Shown here: in pieces, positions 24,567-36,658 of the stretch
How the letters are laid out: each line of letters begins with the position of its first letter
Position numbering within the stretch: position 1 is the first letter of the stretch
Source of the DNA: Siphonodentalium dalli
Taxonomy: Eukaryota; Mollusca; Scaphopoda; Gadilida; Siphonodentaliidae
DNA length: 64,000 nucleotides
NCBI GenBank assembly: GCA_032622095.1
Contig: CP136062.1
Span: 201,583,459-201,647,458 of the forward strand
Direction of reading: 5' to 3'
The notes under the pieces: model-generated
The model's input: only the letters and a program-made list of their open reading frames with translations
Databases searched by the model: none
What the model was told of the DNA's origin: nothing
Program-made: the position numbers and the translations under genes

Positions 24567-25316
24567 TAATACCGCGTCGTTAAACCACCAGAACTACACC
24601 TATACCGCGTCTTTAAACCACCAGAACTACACCTATACCGCGTCTTTAAACCACCAGAACTACACCTATACCGCGTCTTTAAACCACCAGAACTACACCT
24701 ATACCGCGTCTTTAAACCACCAGAACGACACCAATACCGCGTCTTTAAACCACCAGAACTACACCTATACCGCGTCTTTAAACCACCAGAACTACACCAA
24801 TACCGCGTCTTTAAACCACCAGAACGACACCAATACCGCGTCTTTAAACCACCAGAACTACACATATACCGCGTCTTTAAACCATCAGAACTACACCTAT
24901 ACCGCGTCTTTAAACCACCAGAACGACACCAATACCGCGTCTTTAAACCACCAGAACTACACCTATACCGCGTCTTTAAACCACCAGAACGACACCAATA
25001 CCGCGTCTTTAAACCACCAGAACTACACATATACCGCGTCTTTAAACCACCAGAACTACACCTATACCGCGTCTTTAAACCACCAGAACGACACCAATAC
25101 CGCGTCTTTAAACCACCAGAACTACACCAATACCGCGTCTTTAAACCACCAGAACTACACCAATACCGCGTCTTTAAACCACCAGAACGACACCAATACC
25201 GCGTCTTTAAACCACCAGAACGACACCAATACCGCGTCTTTAAACCACCAGAACTACACCTATACCGCGTCTTTAAACCACCAGAACTACACCTATACCG
25301 CGTCGTTAAACCACAC
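24567..25316. repeat. 33-bp minisatellite, about 22 units
   Basis: The unit reads ACCGCGTCTTTAAACCACC followed by AGAACTACACCTAT. Variable positions fall in a few linked forms (CTACACCTAT, CGACACCAAT, CTACACATAT, CTACACCAAT). Because 33 is divisible by three, the minus strand stays open for 250 codons as an 11-residue repeat (GLKTRYRCSSG). The frame begins and ends with the array and no splice or initiation signals stand out, so I treat it as DNA repeat rather than gene. Confidence 0.9.
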
Positions 25317-25740
25317 AATTAGATTCCTCGTATATATATATCATGGAGAATATTCCGGGAGCTGATATGTACACATATGCACCACATGACTTTATTAACT
25401 TCACCCATTAATTTTATTCCTTAAAGATGAATCATCCGAACTTTGAAGAAATTTTGTTGTTTGATCTTGATGACCGTCTGATCAGATTGAGAACATTTAA
25501 AGCATATATATGGTGAAAATCGGCGACAATAAATGTCAATGATTTTGTTTCCCCTTCCATTATTCTGTTATACTCCTTTGGAATCACCCAGATCATGCCC
25601 CTCGTTAATTTCTATAGAAAGACTGACAGACATTCGCAAATGTGAATATATAGATGCATTTCATTTAACTGGACACATAATACTAATTCTCGGAATTCAC
25701 GGGGTTATCATTCCAGTTAGCAAAAATAACAAGGTATTTT
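25317..25740. other. no gene recognised
   Basis: Nothing supportable between the minisatellite and the long repeat. Confidence 0.4.
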
Positions 25741-27480
25741 TCAAAATAAACTGAAAAATGAACAAGACAGTCAATGACTCTGGGGTCGCTCACCAGACTG
25801 CAAAGACTAATACGACTGGGACTCTGGAGACCACAACAGTCAACACTTTTCATAATCACTTTAAAAGAAGTAGATCTAAACAGGATATATGGCTAGAGAG
25901 ATTTCACGTATGTAGATTGGTGAAAATCCACCTTGAAATTACCAACTGTACACTACTGATCACCCCCCTCCTCCAGCTCAACAAGTCCCCTCCCGAACGG
26001 GCTCCAGACTCCCAAGTCTTAGGTTGGAATTTCACAACCGACACCTCAAACTTTCTCAATTGTTGGAAATTTCCAATCTCACAGGCGCCTTTTCTAGAAC
26101 CATTTAGACATGTTTGAAGCCCAATTATCAATGGACCCAAAACACAATACATGTATATCAGATTAATGAGTCAGGTGGTTCCAAGGTAGATGTTTTAATG
26201 AATTTGGTATTTCAATGATTTTATTAGACACAAAAGTGTTCACTCCCCATAGCCCCGCCATTTCTTGACAGGTTGACCCCATTTTAACAAATCTGAATCT
26301 CAGTCACTAAAGGATCCTCCATACTATATGTAAGCTAAATAGTCCAACCTCTCTTGAGAAGACATTTTAAGAATTACTATAGAGACATATAGTTATGTCC
26401 CTGGTCCCACCCTATTTAACCTGGTGACCCCATCTGAATAAATGTGAATCACGGACACCAAAGAACCCTTCATACATATCATAAATATCAGTAAAATAGA
26501 CCTGATGGTCCTTGTGAAGGAAGCATATTAAGAGGGAAACTGTCCTTCGCTTGGTCCCTAATTGACCAGATGACTCCATTAAAAAAAATCTGAATTGCAG
26601 TCAAGGAAGAACATTCCATGCTAAATAAGTCAACTAGTTCTTGCAAACATATTTTAAGAATTACTATGTAGTGAAATAGTTAAGTCTCTGGCTCTACCCT
26701 TATTTGACTTTGTGATCCCATTTTCACATATCTGTCACCCAAGGTAATTGCATACCAAATATAAACAAAATAGGCCATTTGATTCTTGCATAGAAGACAT
26801 ATCATGAATTACTATGGAGAAAAAGAGTAATATACCTGACCTTGCACCTACTTGACCTGGTGACCTTGATTGAACAAATCTGAATCACAATCACCAAAGG
26901 AGCAAGCCTGCAAATAGCAATCACCAAAGGAGCAAGGTTGCAAATAGCGTGTCTGTTCCTACATTGCACGTGCCTGGCCTCAAGCAACACAATGTATTAT
27001 ACAATCAAGCCTTGGAATAGTGTGATAGTGTGTCTGTCATTTGCAGAATGAGGTCCCCAGAGGGCGAATTTAGTGATGCTATCCGGCACAGTGGGCTAGC
27101 ATTACTAAATTCACCCTCTGGGGACCTAATTCTGCTAGGGCCCCCAACTGCTATGGCAGACCTAGGATAAGATTGAAGTTCCCCAGTTGAAGTTGGTGAT
27201 GTTCACCCATTGGGCACCTCAATTATGAATTTTATCTTCTGCAAATTAGGGGATATAGAAACTTTATAGAAGGGAAATGTAACTAACAACAATGTTAATT
27301 TGATACTATAGATACTTCCCAGAAGATGAGGCCTAAGCAGAATGAGGTCTCCGGAGGGTGAATTTGGTTATGCTAGCCCGCTGTGTGTGATAGCATCACT
27401 AAATTCACCCTCTGGTGACCTCATTCTGCAAAAGACAGGCAGGCTATTTGCCCTGTTGAAAGATTTGAACAATACATGAC
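25741..27480. repeat. long dispersed repeat, copy 1
   Basis: Landmarks in order are GACAGTCAATGACT (25764), stretches near 26220-26980 of the type TTGACC..GTGACCCCATTT, two hairpins with AGAATGAGGTCCCC...GGGGACC (27045-27130 and 27340-27430), and CACCTCAATTATG.ATTTTATCTTCTGCAAATTAGG (27205-27250). The same landmarks recur in the same order at 38195-39750. The open frame 25758-26117 lies in it but shows no family resemblance. Confidence 0.7.
27045..27135. repeat. hairpin within the long repeat
   Basis: AGAATGAGGTCCCCAGAGGG pairs with CCCTCTGGGGACCTAATTCT around a loop near 27085-27100. A related hairpin lies at 27338-27431, and half-sites lie in copy 2 at 39361-39384 and 39590-39680. Confidence 0.75.
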
Positions 27481-27939
27481 AAATTGTTGTTGTAATTGGG
27501 AATTAATGACTTCTATCAGATCTCCAGGGAATGTTTATCAAAAATGTCAGATTTCACTTTGTACACAACGAATCAATAGGTTAGTTTCAACATATATTTA
27601 GTTGTCTGATTTTATACAGGCAATGTGATTGGAGTATAAGTGCTGTCTCACTTATTGATACCTCTCCTCTCCCATTTGTTATTAAATTGAAAAATAAATA
27701 AAGAGTAAATTAATAATGTCAAAGCAAAGAAGCATGACTTCCAAAAACAAGTTTAATACATATACAGATCATCGGTGGCCCATCACCTGAGTCAATCGTG
27801 AGTTTTTGTTGTTGAAGTCGTTTGCTGGCTTATACATATATTTGCAAGAGTTAGCACAGAGGCCACACCAGCTCCATGCATTCCGTTACTATATAGTTCC
27901 CAGTTCCTAGTTCCCAGTTCTCAAAATATAATAATAATC

Positions 27940-28980
27940 GTTACTAAATCGCCTATGTATACATAACCACAGCAGCTACAGGACAACCCTTTCGGATTCT
28001 TCTTATGCCACCACTAGTCCATCTATAAATCACAAAACAGGTCACATACGCCCGCCCAGATGTTCAAAATTTGGGCGTAAGTCGTGCGTGGGGTCAAAAT
28101 AACGGGAAAAATGTCATTTTTCGTTGCTAAATCGCCTGCGTAGGCATAACCATAGCTATCCTTGTGGATTCTTATTGTGCCACCACTAGTCCATCTAGAA
28201 ATCACAAACTGGTTCACATACGCCCGTCCAGCTGTTCATAAATTGGGCGTGGGGTAAAAATAGGACATTTTTTGTTGCTAAATTCCTTATGTATTCATAA
28301 CCACAACAGCCATGTGGCTATCCTTGTGGATTCTTCTTGTGCCACCTAGTCAATCTAGAAATTACAAATCAAGTCACATACGCCCGTCCAGCTGTTCAAA
28401 AAATGGGCGTAAGTCGTACGTGGGGTAAAAATAGAACATTTTTCGTTGCTAAATTCCTTATGTATTCATAACCACAACAGCCACGGGGCTATCCTTGTGG
28501 ATTCTTCTTGTGCCACCACTAGTCCATCCAGAAGTCACAAATCAAGTAACATGCGCCGTCCAGCTGTTTAAAAACTGGGCGTAAGTGGTGCGCGGTGTCA
28601 AAATAATGAAAAAAAGTCATTTTTCGTTGCTAAATCGCCTGCATAGGCTTAACCATAGCAGCCACGAGGCTATCCTTGTGTATTCTTCTTGTGTCACCAC
28701 TAGACCATTTAGAAATCACAAACCAAGTCACATACGCCCGCCCAGCTATTCAAAAATTGGGCGAAAGTCGTGCGTGGGGTAACAATAGGACATTTTTCGT
28801 TGCTAAATTCCTTATATATTCATAACCACAACAGCCACGGGGCTATCCTTGTGGATTCTTCTTGTGCCACCACTAGACCATTTAGAAATCACAAACTAGG
28901 TCACATACACCCGTCCAGCTGTTCCAAAATTCGGCGTAAGTCGTGCGTGGGGTCAAAATAAGGTTATTTTTCGTTGCTAA
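27940..28980. repeat. satellite array of about 173 bp, six units
   Basis: TTTTCGTTGCTAAAT recurs at about 28118, 28268, 28440, 28622, 28795 and 28968, giving a period of about 150-180 bp. Each unit contains CCACGGGGCTATCCTTGTGG, GCCACCACTAG, AAATCACAAA and GTAAGTCGTGCGTGGGGT. Open frames in it are by-products. Confidence 0.85.
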
Positions 28981-29026
28981 ATCCAGCCTGCTCTCCTGAA
29001 AACAAGCACATTATTTGCTTTATTAA

Positions 29027-29381
29027 CCCTTTACCCAACAGAAGAGCCCTGTGCCAATGCATTCTCTTATATATGCGAGTCGACCATAGGTCGCCTCGCA
29101 TATATAAGAGAATGCATTGGCTTAACACATTAAAAATTATAAAATTAAAAAGATTTTTTTTAGGCCAATGCATTCTCTTATATATGCGAGGCGACCTATG
29201 GTCGACTCGCATATATAAGAGAATGCATTGGCACAGGGCATAACTGTAACTATCACAATGTGGTCAAGGAGCCGGTTCCAATGATATCCATATTTGTATG
29301 GTTCTATTGAGACAGACCGAAGATATTTTAGGCTGTTGAAGCTTTATTTGACCGGATTTGGCCGGTTTGTTGGGTAAAGGG
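29027..29381. mobile_element. piggyBac-type MITE with nested palindromes
   Basis: The element is flanked by TTAA on both sides (29023-29026 and 29382-29385), with termini CCCTTTACCCAACA and TGTTGGGTAAAGGG. TTAA targets with CCC..GGG ends are the hallmark of piggyBac elements. Inside are two perfect-stem palindromes, 29053-29121 and 29164-29232, which are themselves inverted copies of each other. The 27-bp arm starting GCCAATGCATTCTC therefore occurs four times. There is no coding capacity. It sits between two blocks of the satellite of about 173 bp. Confidence 0.85.
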
Positions 29382-29385
29382 TTAA

Positions 29386-29700
29386 CATAACTATGTTTTA
29401 GATATATATTATGCTTAGTATCGCCTCAATTTGAGTAGATAATGTGCTGAAAAGGATACCAATTTAGTCACATTATCGACTCATAATATGAGGCGTTTCG
29501 AAGCAGATTATGCGCGGAGAATGACACAAATAAGCCAACCCACGACTATTCAGGTGTACGCTTATTAACATGTGATTTCACGGTGGCTCGCGCCATAACA
29601 GGAAATGACGACTATAACTCCATTATTTGCTTATTTCAGAATCAAATAATCACTTTATGTACCTATTTAAAATTATAGATCGATTATATGCGTATGTGTG
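29386..29700. other. no gene recognised
   Basis: Unassigned DNA between the MITE and the resumed satellite. Confidence 0.4.
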
Positions 29701-29704
29701 CGAG

Positions 29705-30045
29705 GATATGTTGCTAAATCGCATGCGTTGGCATAACCATATAGCAGTCATGCACGATGCTGTCCTTGTGGATTTGATTTATACCGCCACTAATCCATCT
29801 GAAAATCACAAAACAGGTCACATAGACCTGTCCAGCTGCTTAAAAACTGGGCGTAAGTTGTGCGTGGGGTAAAAATAGGACATAATTCGTTGCTAAATTC
29901 ATTATGTATGCATAACCCAGCAGACAACGGAGCTATCCTTATGGATTCTTCTTGTGCCACCACTAGATTTAGCAACGAAAAATTACTCTTTTTTTCATTG
30001 TATTGACCCCACGCACGCACGACTGAACAGCTGGATGGACGTAGG
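29705..30045. repeat. satellite array of about 173 bp resumed, last unit inverted
   Basis: Units start near 29710 and 29887. From about 29967 the sequence GATTTAGCAACGAAAAAT and CCCCACGCACG runs as the reverse complement of the unit, so the array ends in an inverted half unit. Confidence 0.75.
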
Positions 30046-31729
30046 TGACAGCGTGTTGTTAAGGTATAGACGCACGCCTTGCCCAACATTTCCTGGTATT
30101 TCAAAATGGATTTTCTAAAACTCTGCCTGGAATTTTTGTTGTAAATTAGTTACAAGCGATTTTTGTGACAATATGTAAGAAGCATCAACTATAGTTGGGA
30201 ATTATAACCCCATGTACTATACTTTTATGTCATGAACAATATGGAAAACATTTGCTGTTTCCCGGTACCAAGAACTTCTGTAAGATAGAAGTACCATAGA
30301 ACGTCACCGTGGCAGGCACGTACCGACAGGGGTGTGGGAGTGTCTCACCCCCAATAAGGACCATCATTTACAATAGTTGGATATTTCATGACTCAAATTC
30401 CAATAGTTGGAAATTAAAAGTAACAAGTAAATCGAATGATCTAAGTGTTTCAATCAGAGTTCGCGATTTTCCGACTCCGAATTTGTGCCGGTTGTTTATT
30501 TTCCGACTCGGAATTCCAATTCTAAATAAATTAATTCTCGTCACCGATTTTCCAATTCTGGAATTGTTAAAAAACTCCGAATTCCGAACCAGGACTCTGT
30601 TATTTTTTACATTTGAGATTTTCAAATCATGTGGTGCATTTCACTCAATATATTGTTAACATGTTGATATGAATATATGTTAAACATGTGTGTTTTTTCA
30701 CTATTATTTTAAATGTTCAAGGGGACATTGCTCTTGTACATTAAGTTCCTCCCATAGCAGTATATTAATCAGTTTATTTAAAGTTGTCCTGCAAGCTATG
30801 TAGCAACGTAATGTTAATGTTGCAAGTTAATGCACAGTCACTTGAGTAAATACATTCCAGTATACTGCTCATTACCTGAACACATATATGAAATTGAAGG
30901 CAAAGCATTTCCTCTATTGTGCTCTCTTATACTGTGATTTAGAAAATGCTATATTTTTTATTTAATTGGTACTCATTAAGCGCCAGATTACCCATATTAC
31001 CACTATCCACATGTATACATGGTGAATTATTTTTCAGATACCAAATACACCTGTGGAAAATTTCATAAACGATCGATCCCATATATTTGGATAAAAAACA
31101 ACGAATTAGGGGAACTTACTTTTGTGAGGTGTTATACATGTCCAATGTAATCACATGCAATCAGTATTTATTGACCTGATATGAGACAATATAGATGAGG
31201 CAACTATAATAACAGTCTAGTGACAACCATGTTGTAAATTCGTATTTATTTAATTGACGCTTCAATGCAAAATGCTTAGAGAAATGTCGCTTATAGTCTG
31301 TTTGGTGAGAAAAGGCGGTCCGGTTCCATTTACTGTAGAAAAGACTGCGCGGTTTAAAATATAACTGAACATTCCAGTTGAAATATGACAGGTACTATGT
31401 GATGGTCCCTATATATTTGATATGTTTCATCAACACTTTAAGTTTTTAACCAGGTTACTTAACATGACAAATGCAACGAAATGATATACATTAACCCTTT
31501 CTTAATAAATACTCATTGATGAGTAGTTCCCCCTGGGAGTCTTACAACTAATAAGTTCAACAAACGTTTATTAACTTATTATCTCCGTTGTCCACTAACA
31601 GATATGAATCATTCTTCACTTATCGCGTCATCTACTTTTATATCATGAACATGCCTCCAGGTGAATAGTAGGACATTCCAATGAATACTTTTATAACGAG
31701 ATGAGAGAGTACATTCAGTAAAGAAATTG
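30046..31729. other. no gene recognised
   Basis: Around 30305-30380 lies a remnant of the GGGTGT..CACCCC family also seen at 23415 and 60245. Around 30390-30600 lies low-complexity AATTCCGA/TTCCAATT sequence. The two opposite open frames 30309-30659 and 30386-30625 are shadows of this simple sequence. Confidence 0.4.
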
Positions 31730-31733
31730 TTAA

Positions 31734-32204
31734 AGATGCATAATCCGAATTAACGCTCGAAAATTACTATTTCTTTGTTTCGGGGGGGGGGGGGGGGGGG
31801 CAAAAAATATTTTATTCGAGTGGAGGAATTTACCCACCCATCAAAGCTCAGAGTGATCAGATATAGATTTTTGAAATCTATTATTTTTCACCGCCAATAC
31901 TTTTTGGTGACCTAGTAAAAAGTCGACGAGAAGACGGTCTCGGACCAATTTGTGGATGAAGATGGATAACTCTTAATCAAGTGGCTTTTTTTGTGTCAGA
32001 TAGTAGACAAACTGGCAAAATTTTGTTGAACAAAATGTTGATAAATAACAGGATTTGGGCAATTTTATACTATAGTTGACTGTGGTTAGCATTATTTTTG
32101 GGCAATTGATCGATTCCGATAACTGAAGCGGCATTTCAAAATTTTTGTTGTTGTTGTTGTTGGAATCTGATAACATGGGGACCATCGAATCGGATTGAGT
32201 ACCA
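31734..32204. mobile_element. MITE of the GGTACTCAATCC family (TTAA target), copy 1
   Basis: The left end follows TTAA at 31730-31733 and reads AGATGCATAATCCGA. The right end GGATTGAGTACC precedes ATTAA at 32201-32207. It shares the internal CATCAAAGCTCAGAGTGAT and TTGTTGTTGTTGTTGGAATCTGATAAC landmarks of the better-preserved copies. A run of about 18 G lies near 31783-31800. Confidence 0.65.
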
Positions 32205-32626
32205 TTAAACTAGAAATAGAGACCTCGGATCTAACATGCTGCATCGATACCGATGATTCCGAAATTTCCAACTTTGATAGCTCAAATGTCATTTTGTCCT
32301 TTTGTACTCTTGAAGGTAGTACACAGCTACGGTTATGGATCTAACGGGATTGGTTTGAGTTGGGACACAGCTATTGAGGCTTCCAAACTCGTGAAGGAAA
32401 TCATAAGTGCATCGAAATTATGATTTTGGAAAATAAAGCTGATAAAAGTAATATAAGAGAGCATGTGTAGTTTATATTTTAACGGCAACATACAATACTA
32501 GCTAGGTTCAATTACAAATACCTGTCACGTCAAATGATCTAACAATTGCTGTTCTGGCAAGACTGTCAGAGGTTAACTGGTCTTGATTGGGTAGACTAAG
32601 CCATGAATCTACTTGTGCTACGCACA

Positions 32627-32880
32627 TTGTGATAGTTACAGTTATGCCCTGTGCCAATGCATTCTCTTATATATGCGAGTCGACAATAGGTCGCCTCGCA
32701 TATATAAGAGAATGCATTGGCCTAAAAAATCTTTTTACCATTTTTTCTTACATTCTTTAACAATTTTATAATTTTTAATGTGTTAAGCCAATGCATTCTC
32801 TTATATATGCGAGGCGACCTATGGTCGACTCGCATATATAAGAGAATGCATTGGCACAGGGCCCTTCTGTTGGTAAATGG
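32627..32880. mobile_element. second, truncated copy of the piggyBac-type MITE, inverted
   Basis: Contains both nested palindromes (32653-32721 and 32787-32855) and one terminus, CTGTTGGTAAATGG followed by TTAA at 32881-32884. The other terminus is missing: similarity stops near CACATTGTGATAG at 32627. Its orientation is opposite to the copy at 29027-29381. Confidence 0.8.
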
Positions 32881-32884
32881 TTAA

Positions 32885-33425
32885 CTAATAAATTGGTTGG
32901 GTAGATCATGACATGCATCTCTACTCTGGCTACGCCCGTAGAGATCATATTCCACCCATTCAAAATATGGGAACTAATTGTTGATGTTTTGACCGGGAAC
33001 TTTACAAGATTGAACAAACAACGCAGGGAATATGTTTCTTTGTCAATACTAGTCTTATTCTTTAGTAATCTATTTCACAGTAGCGGGTGGTCCCAGCTCG
33101 GAATTGCATGATTTTTTTGTCATTAATTTTATGAGTCGATATCGCAAAAAACATTGAATTATTTCCGGGAGAAATTCCATTATTGTAGGCGCAAATCAAA
33201 ATCGGCTCAACGGTCTCATAAATCATGCGATCTCGAGCTGGGTCCTTCCCCTACTTAGACATACATTAAAGAACATGTATTAAATAAGAAATATATTTCT
33301 TGCACTGTTTTAAACTTCCCTGTCAGAACAAAAATTTTCCAAGATTTTGAATTGGTGGATCGAGTATGATCTCTACTGGCATAGTCAGAGTAGAGCTTCA
33401 TGACATGATCCATTGGTTGGGCTCT
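32885..33425. repeat. inverted segments flanking a small MITE
   Basis: TAGATCATGACATGCATCTCTACTCTGGCTACGC near 32901-32934 pairs imperfectly with GCATAGTCAGAGTAGAGCTTCATGACATGATC near 33378-33410. A related direct segment lies at 32572-32630. Confidence 0.55.
33072..33252. mobile_element. MITE of about 181 bp with 35-bp inverted ends
   Basis: GTAGCGGGTGGTCCCAGCTC and AAATCATGCGATCTCGAGCTGGGTCCTTCCCCTAC are imperfect inverted repeats. A solitary end of the same family (AAATCATGCAATCTCGAGCTGTGACC) lies at about 57623-57650 in the DDO gene. Confidence 0.65.
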
Positions 33426-34300
33426 CGTGATATCAACTGCTCTCGCAAACGCTCAACCGCTGAAGAAAATACCGGTCACACCAACTGAATATTAATTTGT
33501 CATGTAATCTTAATATTTATTTGACCCAAACATTATAATGTCATTGCAAATTCTGTCCCCACCATACCAGTCTTCTTTTGAACACAACATGCAGAGTGCA
33601 GATTAACTGACCTACTTTGGTTACAATACCAGGAGTTCAGAAAAACTCTCATATCTAATCCTTGCTGTCTCCACGATCAAGCCATGTATAGTCCGCACTC
33701 ATTCCTAATAATTTACACATGTATTTGACCTCGGCAGTGTCTATGCGTGCATACACAGTAATCAGATACTGTTTAAAGATTCGAATCACGCAGTGCATAC
33801 TGCATAGCTTATCTTGTGGACAATCGTTTTTATCAATTCAGACGGATGAGTCGTGGTTATATAGTATACAAAGTGTGTTTTGTAATCGCACACTTTGTGT
33901 TTAAACAATTGGTTGGTATGAACACCTTTAACTTGAAACAACAGACAGTCTTAGATTGTGAACTATATATAGTTAGGAGTTCACCATCTGAGAATGTCTA
34001 TTGTTTAAAAAACAGTATTATTTGACATTAGTTTGGCAGCAAGTTGACGGTTTGTGATGCCCATGTCACAGGTCAGACCCACATTGTGTGTCAGTTTGAT
34101 TCAGGGCTTGGACCACATGGACTTGTATCAATTTTTCCAAAACCAGAACAAGTGAACGAATCTCTTAAACAAAATTACTATCCCAATATGAGATATCCTA
34201 AACTTCTCAAGTTTAGTATATTTTATACTCATTTTTGTTTTCAAATTAATTATTTTCACAATTTCTAGTTTTGGGCCAATTGCATGATACAAGTGCATGT
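33426..34300. other. no gene recognised
   Basis: Only short featureless open frames. Confidence 0.4.
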
Positions 34301-34319
34301 TTTCAAATCCCTGAACCAA

Positions 34320-34640
34320 ACCGACACTTTTGCCACCAAGGTGGGGGGGGGGGGTCATATGACACACATTCTGAGGACAAATTGGCCGACCCGTTTGGAT
34401 AATTTTTGGTGTGTTATTTGACACACCTAGAAAAACGCCTGTGTCGGCCCAAATGTGTTATCTGACACACATGCACACATTCTGAGGATAAACTCGCTGA
34501 CACGTTTGGATAATTTTTTCATAATTATATGTGTCAGATGACCTATTTGACCGACACGGGCTTTTCTGCAGGTGTGTCATTTGACCTGGTTATATGACTA
34601 TAGATGTGTCAGATGCCCTGGATTCTGATTTTTGTTTTCA
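34320..34640. repeat. short tandem segments with TGACACAC motifs
   Basis: ACACATTCTGAGGA..AA.T and CCGTTTGGATAATTTTT recur at about 34365-34410 and 34473-34520, with several GTGTCA.ATGAC motifs between them. A degenerate two-unit repeat. Confidence 0.5.
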
Positions 34641-34861
34641 GTATACAATTACCAGGCACTACATGTATCAGCAACCTAAGTTTGAAGTTATCGATCTAAA
34701 CCTGTCTATTGCCAACCTCTTGGATGCAAAAGAAGAGAAAATTCAGCTCGATACATATACGTTCATACTATAGTTGTTAAGGGTTGGAATATTGACATTA
34801 AATATTAATAGCCGAAGCTTGATTAAAGTGTCTTACTCTACTTCTGCTAGTTTCCTTCGAC

Positions 34862-35100
34862 GCAAAGCAGGTCGTGATATCGGTTGTTCTTGATTCTGGT
34901 TTGCCCCCCCCCCCCCACAGCAAACCGGCTCGTGGTATCGGTCGTTCTTTATGCTGATATAGCCCCCCCCCCCAACAGCTCGTGATATCGGTTTATCTAG
35001 ATGCTGATTAGGCGCCCACTCCCACAAACCAACTCGTGGTATCGGTCGTTCTTTATGCTGATATAGTCCCCCCACATCTCGTGATATCGGTCGTTCTATA
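34862..35100. repeat. minisatellite of about 60 bp, four units
   Basis: TCGTGATATCGGTCGTTCTT..ATGCTGATATAGCCCCCCC recurs, with the C-run varying in length. Confidence 0.75.
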
Positions 35101-35907
35101 TCGGTGCTGGTTCAGTCAACAGTTATACTCCCAAACGGAAAACCTTTATAGCCACGTCCCTCGTGACACTATCTTTACGTTCGAATGGAGCTAATTTCAA
35201 CATAAAACGGTTTTATTCAATTTTGTTTTTATGTCACAATTTTGTTTTTATGTTTTTATATAACAGTGGAACGAGCAAAACGTATATAAATGTATATGCA
35301 TTATACACAAATTGGGAATCATGTTCAGTCATCATTGAACATCAGGTATACATATATACACGCATTGTATAACAATTTAATAATAAACGATATACTTGAC
35401 TATGTGTACTATCACACGCGCATGTGTTCATATGTAGTCGGGGGTGACAGGAAGACAGCAAATCATGATTATGCCACTCACTCACAATAATTGCACCAGA
35501 ATTTTGAATTATATGATTGATGCTTCGCTGTAATTTAATTATTGTGTGAATAAAACATCTAAATCTAGTCTTCAGCCATAACATAACTCAGAAATCTTGT
35601 TTTACACTTAAATGTATATACAGGATATAGCGCACACTTGTGGGCAGGGGTGTGATGACAGGTGTTGGAGTTTTGTATGTCTTGATCCCCTCCAATCGTA
35701 AAACAATTCAGCATACATGTCATGTGATTTATCATGACGTAGCCCTATCATTGCTCTGGAATCACAATATCCGAGATGAGTTGTTGGGATAGCTAGTTGG
35801 AATAAAAACTTGCTCCTATCTTTGAAATTGAAAGCGTGGCATCATTCTGGCCGCCATTTTCGAGCAAGAATGAGTTGGCTCAAACACGTCTACGTCATTT
35901 TGGCGGT
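35101..35907. other. 3' flank of the DDO gene
   Basis: Downstream (minus strand) of the DDO stop at 35908. I see no minus-strand AATAAA within about 500 bp of the stop; the nearest clear one reads as TTTATT near 35211. The 3' UTR end is undetermined. Confidence 0.3.
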
Positions 35908-36030
35908 TTATAGTTTGGACTTCATCACGGCCGCATCTTGTATAGTCTCTTCAACGAGACCTGCAGCATAAACTGCTGTTCCCCAACTCAACGCTATTCC
36001 ATTTGCTCCGTGCCCGTAATTGTGGACGAC
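35908..36030 (-). CDS. DDO: DDO last exon with DAO signature and SKL peroxisomal signal
   Basis: The exon follows a TTTTTCACAG acceptor and encodes VVHNYGHGANGIALSWGTA, which fits the DAO family signature (two aliphatics, HNYG, small residues, Gly, then GxA). This segment binds FAD and helps form the active site. The frame runs 40 codons to TAA at 35910-35908 and ends in SKL, the canonical type 1 peroxisomal targeting tripeptide, matching where D-aspartate oxidase works. It starts in phase 0. A MITE begins only about 24 bp upstream of the acceptor, so the branch site must be very close or lie in transposon DNA. I am confident in this exon. Confidence 0.92.
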   Translation of the reverse strand, partial: VVHNYGHGANGIALSWGTAVYAAGLVEETIQDAAVMKSKL

Positions 36031-36057
36031 CTGTGAAAAATAAATGCTATACATTAA

Positions 36058-36511
36058 AGGTACTCAATCCAATCAGACGCTCCTAAATGACTATTTCTTT
36101 GGCTTCGGGGGTAAAAAATATTTGATTCGAGTCGAGGAACCCACCCATCAAGACTAGAGTGATCGATTTTTGAAGTTGGTTATTTTTCGAGATGTGTAAT
36201 AATATGTGACCCAGAAACGCGTGGTAAAACGGAGGGTCTCGGACAAAATTGCGGATGAAGATGGATAACTCTAAAATAAAGTGGTAATACGGTCAAATTT
36301 CGTGATACTTTAGTGATAATACGGCCATATTGTGTTGAACAAAATGTTGATAATTAATAAGTTTTGGGATATCCGATACCATAGTTGACAGTGGTTAGCA
36401 TTATCTTGTTGCAATAAATCGATTCTGATAACTAAAGTGTATTTTGAAGAAATGTTGTTGTTGTTGTTGTATCTTGATGGTATGGGGACCGTCTGATCGG
36501 ATTGAGTACCT
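36058..36511. mobile_element. MITE of the GGTACTCAATCC family, copy 2, intact ends
   Basis: The termini AGGTACTCAATCC and GGATTGAGTACCT are flanked by TTAA on both sides (36054-36057 and 36512-36515). TTAA duplication suggests a Kolobok- or piggyBac-type source. At 454 bp it has no coding capacity. It lies in the last DDO intron. Confidence 0.8.
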
Positions 36512-36658
36512 TTAACCAGACCTTGCTCTTCGGTGTATACATGTATATATATATAGTGTCAATATGCACTCACAAGTAGGCATTATATATAAGACACCAC
36601 ACACAATGTTCCCAACACCGATGATGTTGCTTGGCGGAGACGAACACAAATGGGTTAA

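Noticed and set aside
24567-25316. CRISPR array
   Set aside because: Units are contiguous 33-bp repeats with point variants and no unique spacers, in an evidently eukaryotic setting.
24566-25318. 250-codon repetitive protein on the minus strand
   Set aside because: The frame is coextensive with a 33-bp minisatellite and has no independent coding signal.
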